Assembly: GCA_032586195.1 (NCBI GenBank)
Contig: JAWHQP010000018.1
Coordinates: forward strand, 1 to 27,428
Reading direction: 5' to 3'
DNA length: 27,428 nucleotides
From: JAWHQP01 sp032586195
Lineage (GTDB): Bacteria > Pseudomonadota > Gammaproteobacteria > Enterobacterales > Pasteurellaceae
Shown in pieces: positions 22,786-27,428 of the stretch (the first letter of the stretch is position 1; every line of letters begins with the position of its first letter). Under the pieces are notes generated by a model, which saw only the letters and a program-made list of their open reading frames with translations, had not been told where the DNA came from and did no database searches. The translations under genes were made by a program, and so were the position numbers.

Positions 22786-23632
22786 TTTCTACCGTCCGAG
22801 AACGAAAAAGTGCGGTGTTATCTTTTTGAGTTTTTTCGTTTCTCCGCTCACATTGCCATAAGGCGGCACCCAGCGCCAGAAGCGGTAATTCCGTTTCAAC
22901 CCGCCGCCATGAAGGCAGATATTCCTCATGCGGCACACGGCTATAAGCCACACAATGAGCCGGAACTTCCGCATAATGAGAACAGAATTGATGAAATAAT
23001 TCGGTGAGTTTGAGTGATGTCCGCTGTAATGACAGCAGCTTGTGGGTTGTATTTTTTACGGCCAAAGCAAATTGTTCATCACGATATAAGAATAAAGTAT
23101 CATCCGCATGTTGCTCATGACTCTCTTCGCCGCGTAAAAAAGTAAACGCGCGCAACATGCTATGGACGGCATTATCCAATACATCAAGCCGTACCGGGCG
23201 GAACCGATTCAGATGTTCTTGCACCACTGTTTCCACCACCGCAAAAATATCCAGCCGCATGCCCTGTTTCAACGCATAAGCACAATAATCAAACCAAACC
23301 TCGTCAAGCTGAACGGGGAGCTCATGCTGCAGGGTATAACGGCACTGCTGCTCGCATTCGGACTGACTGAGCACGGCGGGCAATACCATGCTTTTCGACC
23401 AGATCTGAACGGGAGCGATATTGCCAATCCAGCGTAATGTGAAGGCATTATGGCGTAAATAATGACTTACATCCGCATTAATCCGTTCCTCCAATCCGGC
23501 CGTTTGCTCCGGCGGTAAAATAAAAGTATGCGTCTGCCGGTCCTGATCAAACCATAGCACATCCATTTCATTACCGCGTAAATGCAGACCGACTGGGACT
23601 AATACCGTTGTATTTTTTCGCAATTTCAGCAT
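22769..23632 (-). CDS. comA: Competence protein ComA (PilM/HofM-like)
   Basis: A 287-residue cytoplasmic protein in the place of PilM, the actin-like partner of PilN. PilM features are weak but visible: QCRYTLQHELPVQLDEVWFDY and LDVLDNAVHSMLRAF match the family core. It is first in the com operon, divergent from mrcA as in H. influenzae and as hofM lies in E. coli. It is longer at its C-terminus than H. influenzae ComA (265 residues as I recall); the final 25 residues include an uptake signal that encodes NTALF (22808-22816). I see no strong Shine-Dalgarno site before the ATG at 23632. Confidence 0.9.
   Translation of the reverse strand: MLKLRKNTTVLVPVGLHLRGNEMDVLWFDQDRQTHTFILPPEQTAGLEERINADVSHYLRHNAFTLRWIGNIAPVQIWSKSMVLPAVLSQSECEQQCRYTLQHELPVQLDEVWFDYCAYALKQGMRLDIFAVVETVVQEHLNRFRPVRLDVLDNAVHSMLRAFTFLRGEESHEQHADDTLFLYRDEQFALAVKNTTHKLLSLQRTSLKLTELFHQFCSHYAEVPAHCVAYSRVPHEEYLPSWRRVETELPLLALGAALWQCERRNEKTQKDNTALFRSRTVENEGVA
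22808..22816 (+). repeat. DNA uptake signal in comA C-terminus
   Basis: AAGTGCGGT followed by CTTTTTGAGTTTTTT, covering codons of the poorly conserved ComA tail. Confidence 0.9.
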
Positions 23633-23670
23633 AAATTTTCTGATTTTTACCTATTCATTCATCTTTTATC

Positions 23671-23699
23671 TTTCGATTTATCCAACTAGACTTTATACT
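23671..23699 (+). promoter_or_regulatory. Likely mrcA promoter, overlapping the comA promoter
   Basis: TTTCGA (23671-23676) and TATACT (23694-23699) are 17 bases apart on the plus strand, about 80 bases before mrcA. On the minus strand TATAAA (23697-23692) is a -10 candidate for comA without a good -35, as expected if comA needs an activator. The two -10 hexamers overlap, so the promoters could compete. Confidence 0.4.
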
Positions 23700-23781
23700 T
23701 ACCAGTTAAACATCGAGTTGTTGATAAAGTGAGTGTTGATTACTTTCTGCAACATTGCATTAAACAAGAGTGAATTTTGGA

Positions 23782-26376
23782 ATGAAGATCGCAAAATTAA
23801 TATTGAGTACCCTGCTAACGCTAATTATCCTGGGCTGTGTTGTAGCGGGGATTGGTTATTTCCACATCAAATCGCAGCTACCTGATGTGAATACCCTTAA
23901 AACGGTCGAATTACAGCAACCTATGCAAATTTATACCGCCGACGGAAAACTGATCGGCGAAGTGGGGGAACAACGCCGCATTCCTATAAAACTTGCAGAT
24001 GTACCGAAACGGTTAATTGACGCGGTACTTGCCACCGAAGACAGCCGTTTCTATGAGCACCACGGACTGGATCCCGTGGGTATCGCCCGTGCCGTTTGGA
24101 TAGCAATCAACAACGGCGGGCCATCTCAAGGGGCGAGCACCATTACCCAGCAACTGGCCCGTAACTTCTTTCTGACGCCGGAGAGAAAACTGAGCCGTAA
24201 AATTAAAGAAGCCGTGCTCGCTATTCAAATTGAAAATACGCTGAGTAAAAACGAAATTCTTGAACTTTATCTGAATAAAATTTATTTAGGCTATCGTTCT
24301 TACGGTATCGCGGCGGCGGCCAAAACCTATTTCGGTAAAAATTTAGATGAATTGACCCTGTCCGAAATGGCGGTGCTGGCGGGTTTGCCGAAGGCGCCTT
24401 CCACCATGAATCCGCTGTATTCGTTAAAACGCGCGGAAGAACGGCGCAATATCGTGTTAAGCCGTATGCTAGACATGAAAACCATTACGCAGGAAGAATA
24501 CAACACGGCGATTAGAGAGCCTATCGTTGCCTCTTACCATGGCGCTCAGATTGATTTTCGGGCGGATTATGTGACGGAAATGGTGCGCCAGGAAATGGTG
24601 AAACGTTACGGTGAAGACAATGCCTACAACAGCGGCTATAAGGTTTACACCACCATTCTGTCGCAAGACCAGGCCAATGCTCAGAACTCGGTAATCAACA
24701 ATATCATCAATTACGATATGCGACACGGTTTCCGTACTCCGGTTAGCTTGTGGTCGGGTAAAAATGGCGCATTAAATAATGAAAAGATTATCGAAATCCT
24801 GCGTAAATTGCCAAATTCCGCCCCGTTCATTCCCGCCGCGGTATTAAGCACCAATAAATCGGGTGCGGAATTATTATTGGCGTCAGGTGAAAAAATGACC
24901 TTAACTGCCAACGCCATGCGTTGGACGGGAAAATCAGCCCCGGTAAAAACGGGTGATCAGATTTGGATCAGACAGCGTGACAACGGCGAATGGATGTTAG
25001 GCCAAATCCCGGAAGTCAACTCAGCCTTGGTATCACTCAACAGTGATAACGGAGCGATTGAAGCCATCGTCGGCGGTTTTAGCTTTGAACAAAGTAAATT
25101 TAACCGAGCAACGCAATCTTTGGTACAGGTAGGTTCATCCATTAAACCGTTTATTTACGCCGCCGCGCTGGAAAAAGGTTTGACCCTTTCCAGCGTGCTA
25201 CAGGATACCCCGATTATTCTCCATAAGCCGGGGCAGGCGGAATGGAGACCGAAAAACTCGCCGAACCGTTTTGACGGACCAATGCGATTACGGGTGGGTC
25301 TAGGTCAGTCGAAAAACATGATCGCCATTCGGACCATGCAAACGGCCGGGGTTTCTTATGTAGCGGATTTTCTGGAACGTTTCGGGTTCAAACGCGAACA
25401 GTATTTTGCCAGCGAGGCCCTTGCTCTGGGGGCGGCGTCATTCACACCGTTGGAAATGGCCCGCGGCTATGCGGTGTTTGATAACGGCGGCTTCTTGATT
25501 GATCCTTTTATCATCAACAAGATTTTGGATAATTCGGGCAAGGAAATCTTTGTCGCGAACCCTAAAATTGCTTGTCCGACCTGCGACGATATCCCGACTA
25601 TCTACGGCGAAACCAAGGACAAAGTAGATGGCTTCCAGGAAAATAACGAAGATAACACCGCAGTATTAAACAAAACCGATGAAACGACAAACGGTGAAGA
25701 AACCGATCAGAGCGAGGATGAAGATATTCCCGAATTGCAGGCTAAAGACGGTCAAGTTAATGAAGATTCGCTTGATTTAATGGCTGAAGGTAAAACGGCT
25801 AATTCACAAGTACAATATGCTCCGCGCGTAATCAGCGGTGAACTGGCGTTTTTAATCCGCAGTGCCTTAAACACCGCCATCTACGGCGAAGAAGGGCAAA
25901 GCTGGAAAGGTACCAGCTGGCGTATGGCAAACGAGATTAAACGCAAGGATATCGGCGGTAAAACGGGTACTACCAATAATAATAAAACGGCTTGGTATGC
26001 CGGCTTCGCGGCGAATATCACGACCACGGTTTACATTGCCTTCGACGATAACAAACGCAATCTCGGCAAAGGCGAAGCAGGAGCGACCGCCGCTATGCCG
26101 GCCTGGATAGACTATATGAAAGCGGTATTAGCCGACGTTCCCGAACGGGATTTGCCGATACCGGCCAATATCGTGGAAAAATCCATTGATCTGAGTTCCG
26201 GCCTGCTTGCCGGCAGCGGCGGCAAAACCGAATACTTCATCAAAGGCACGGAACCGCAACGTGTGTTCGTACAGGAACGCGGCTATTATGTGCCGGAAGA
26301 ATTGGAAAAACGTTTTAATCCCGCCACGCCGGCAGGTACGGTGCCGAAAACCGGCCCGCGGCAGGAATTGTTCTAA
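23782..26376 (+). CDS. mrcA: Penicillin-binding protein 1A (MrcA/PonA)
   Basis: An 864-residue bifunctional peptidoglycan synthase anchored by one membrane span (about residues 6-28). The glycosyltransferase domain has the catalytic Glu86 in EDSRFYEHHGLD and GASTITQQLARN. The transpeptidase has Ser452-Lys455 (SSIK), Ser510 of SKN, and KTGT at 727-730. The ATG at 23782 is chosen because it aligns with H. influenzae PBP1A (864 residues); a GTG at 23770 is in frame but has no ribosome site. A CPTC pair (598-601) precedes a strongly acidic linker (about 615-675). It is divergent from comA. The gene ends before a terminator formed by two uptake signals. Confidence 0.97.
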   Translation: MKIAKLILSTLLTLIILGCVVAGIGYFHIKSQLPDVNTLKTVELQQPMQIYTADGKLIGEVGEQRRIPIKLADVPKRLIDAVLATEDSRFYEHHGLDPVGIARAVWIAINNGGPSQGASTITQQLARNFFLTPERKLSRKIKEAVLAIQIENTLSKNEILELYLNKIYLGYRSYGIAAAAKTYFGKNLDELTLSEMAVLAGLPKAPSTMNPLYSLKRAEERRNIVLSRMLDMKTITQEEYNTAIREPIVASYHGAQIDFRADYVTEMVRQEMVKRYGEDNAYNSGYKVYTTILSQDQANAQNSVINNIINYDMRHGFRTPVSLWSGKNGALNNEKIIEILRKLPNSAPFIPAAVLSTNKSGAELLLASGEKMTLTANAMRWTGKSAPVKTGDQIWIRQRDNGEWMLGQIPEVNSALVSLNSDNGAIEAIVGGFSFEQSKFNRATQSLVQVGSSIKPFIYAAALEKGLTLSSVLQDTPIILHKPGQAEWRPKNSPNRFDGPMRLRVGLGQSKNMIAIRTMQTAGVSYVADFLERFGFKREQYFASEALALGAASFTPLEMARGYAVFDNGGFLIDPFIINKILDNSGKEIFVANPKIACPTCDDIPTIYGETKDKVDGFQENNEDNTAVLNKTDETTNGEETDQSEDEDIPELQAKDGQVNEDSLDLMAEGKTANSQVQYAPRVISGELAFLIRSALNTAIYGEEGQSWKGTSWRMANEIKRKDIGGKTGTTNNNKTAWYAGFAANITTTVYIAFDDNKRNLGKGEAGATAAMPAWIDYMKAVLADVPERDLPIPANIVEKSIDLSSGLLAGSGGKTEYFIKGTEPQRVFVQERGYYVPEELEKRFNPATPAGTVPKTGPRQELF

Positions 26377-26392
26377 AACTCTAAAACTTAAC

Positions 26393-26401
26393 ACCGCACT
26401 T
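26393..26401 (-). repeat. DNA uptake signal, left arm of mrcA terminator
   Basis: ACCGCACTT forming the left arm of the 26392-26439 stem. Confidence 0.9.
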
Positions 26402-26429
26402 TGCCAAATCTTCCGTCAACAGAAAAGCA

Positions 26430-26438
26430 AAGTGCGGT
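26430..26438 (+). repeat. DNA uptake signal, right arm of mrcA terminator
   Basis: AAGTGCGGT followed by T-rich tracts, forming the right arm of the terminator stem. Confidence 0.9.
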
Positions 26439-26468
26439 GCTGTTTTTACCATTTTTATAAGGGAAAAA

Positions 26469-27314
26469 ATGCTTAGTTATCGTCACAGCTTTCATGCCGG
26501 CAACCATGCCGATGTACTGAAACATCTTGTCCTCATGCTGATTTTTGAAAACCTGAAACAAAAAGAAAAGGGTTTTTATTATCTCGACACGCACGCGGGC
26601 GTAGGCCGCTATCGCTTATTCAGCGAAGAATCGGAAAAAACCGCCGAGTTTGAGCAAGGCATCGCACGCTTATGGAATAAAACGGACCTGCCTGAAGAAG
26701 TGGCACGCTATATTAATCTGATCAGAAAAATTAACTATGGCGGTAAAGAACTGCGTTATTACGCAGGTTCGCCACTGATTGCAGCCCAATTATTACGTCC
26801 ACAGGATCATGCTTTGTTCACAGAGCTACATCCTTCTGATTTCCCGATTCTGCGCGGCAATTTTAAGGAATTTCATAACATAACGGTGAAACGCGAGGAC
26901 GGATTCCAACAATTGAAAGCCACCTTACCGCCGAAGGAGCGCCGTGGTTTAGTGTTAATCGACCCGCCATACGAGTTAAAAGAAGATTACGATTTAGTGG
27001 TCAACGCCGTTAAAGAAGGTTACAAGCGCTTTGCTACGGGCATTTACGCCATTTGGTATCCCGTGGTATTACGTCAGCAAACCAAACGCATGATGAAAGG
27101 CTTAGAGGCTACCGGCATCCGTAAAATCCTACAGATTGAACTCGCCGTCCGCCCCGACAGCAATCAACGCGGCATGACCGCCAGCGGCATGATCATCATA
27201 AACCCGCCATGGAAACTGGCAAGCCAAATGGAAAATATCCTACCATACCTCACACAAACTTTGGTACCGGAAGGAACCGGGAGTTGGAAAGTGGATTGGG
27301 TTATGCCGGAGTAA
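26469..27314 (+). CDS. rlmJ: 23S rRNA (adenine(2030)-N6)-methyltransferase RlmJ
   Basis: A 281-residue SAM-dependent methyltransferase that makes m6A2030 in 23S rRNA. The start MLSYRHSFHAGNHADVLKH is the family signature. The SAM motif DTHAGVG lies at 40-46 and the catalytic DPPY at 165-168. The E. coli homologue (YhiR) was linked to use of DNA as a carbon source and the Haemophilus one has been called ComJ, so its place beside the competence genes is of interest, although the known activity is rRNA methylation. AAGGGAAAA precedes its ATG. A strong hairpin follows. Confidence 0.95.
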   Translation: MLSYRHSFHAGNHADVLKHLVLMLIFENLKQKEKGFYYLDTHAGVGRYRLFSEESEKTAEFEQGIARLWNKTDLPEEVARYINLIRKINYGGKELRYYAGSPLIAAQLLRPQDHALFTELHPSDFPILRGNFKEFHNITVKREDGFQQLKATLPPKERRGLVLIDPPYELKEDYDLVVNAVKEGYKRFATGIYAIWYPVVLRQQTKRMMKGLEATGIRKILQIELAVRPDSNQRGMTASGMIIINPPWKLASQMENILPYLTQTLVPEGTGSWKVDWVMPE

Positions 27315-27330
27315 GTTAACCGTAAGGTTA

Positions 27331-27370
27331 AAACAATCGGTTCTGTATTATCAGAACCGATTGTTTATAT
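27331..27370 (+). terminator. Bidirectional terminator after rlmJ
   Basis: AAACAATCGGTTCTG (27331-27345) and CAGAACCGATTGTTT (27352-27366) are perfect 15-base arms around TATTAT. A and T tracts at both ends suit termination in both directions, serving rlmJ and a convergent gene to the right. Confidence 0.85.
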
Positions 27371-27378
27371 TCAAATTA

Positions 27379-27428
27379 TCACAATGTCATAGCTAAACTA
27401 TTAATATATTGCTTAACCTCCTCTTGCG
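27379..27428 (-). CDS. Possible C-terminus of a minus-strand gene (partial)
   Basis: One minus-strand frame reads QEEVKQYINSLAMTL followed by TGA (27381-27379). The composition looks like real protein and the bidirectional terminator beside it fits a convergent gene entering from the right. Only 15 residues are visible, so no function can be given. Confidence 0.4.
   Translation of the reverse strand, partial: QEEVKQYINSLAMTL

Larger units (their letters stand above)
26392..26447 (+). terminator. Terminator made of paired uptake signals
   Basis: CACCGCACTTTGC (26392-26404) and GCAAAGTGCGGTG (26427-26439) form a perfect 13-base stem around a 22-base loop, followed by CTGTTTTT. Each arm contains a full uptake signal. 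It ends mrcA transcription just before rlmJ. Confidence 0.8.

Noticed and set aside
23671..23720. CRP-S site for comA near TTTCGA or ATCGAG
   Set aside because: Neither candidate has both half-sites with a six-base spacer.
1..27428. Mobile elements, CRISPR arrays, tRNA or rRNA genes
   Set aside because: No transposase, integrase, regularly spaced repeats or recognisable tRNA/rRNA sequence was seen on either strand.

Overview
This window looks like chromosomal core DNA from a member of the Pasteurellaceae. The evidence is fourteen perfect copies of the Haemophilus-type DNA uptake signal AAGTGCGGT (either strand), a complete nqrABCDEF-apbE-nqrM cassette, a comABCDE competence operon divergent from mrcA, a SecM ending in an IRAGP arrest motif, and a nicotinamide phosphoribosyltransferase (nadV). 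The proteins resemble those of Haemophilus influenzae and of the succinate-producing rumen Pasteurellaceae (Actinobacillus succinogenes, Basfia and Mannheimia succiniciproducens). I cannot fix the species from sequence alone. I see no prophage, insertion sequence, CRISPR array, tRNA or rRNA.

Layout. 1-200: an internal piece of xylulokinase (xylB, minus strand) that ends abruptly against a rightward terminator hairpin. 277-2655: a CPA1 Na+/H+ antiporter, then the divergent yajG (lipoprotein) and bolA. 2656-10225: a 333-base leader with a hairpin and a 41-codon ORF overlapping nqrA, then the six subunits of the Na+-translocating NADH:quinone reductase. These are followed by ApbE, which attaches FMN covalently to NqrB and NqrC, and NqrM, needed for maturation of the complex. 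10321-11472: mnmA (tRNA 2-thiolation). 11601-15232, minus strand: secM-secA-mutT, with SecM as the translation-arrest sensor that controls SecA. 15320-15631: a short DUF721/DciA-like gene, divergent from secM across a perfect palindrome. 15657-17153, minus: nadV with a strong-looking promoter buried in nested inverted repeats. 17260-19766, minus: aroK-aroB-dam. 19953-23632, minus: comABCDE, the machine that takes up DNA (PilMNOPQ homologues). 23782-27314, plus: mrcA (PBP1A) and rlmJ (23S rRNA m6A methyltransferase). The last 50 bases may hold the C-terminus of another minus-strand gene.

How the parts fit. Much of the left half serves sodium energetics: the antiporter and Na+-NQR with its maturation factors. 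The right half keeps the ancestral gammaproteobacterial order mrcA | com(hof) - aroK - aroB - dam, and the DNA uptake genes lie among the signals they recognise. Many uptake signals lie at gene ends, in terminators or in signal-peptide codons, where protein constraint is low.

This is mostly well-conserved core genome, and I do not see a new multi-gene system. The best leads are small regulatory features: the nqrA leader ORF, the nested palindrome over the nadV promoter, the secM/dciA palindrome, a SecM variant, and the xylB junction.
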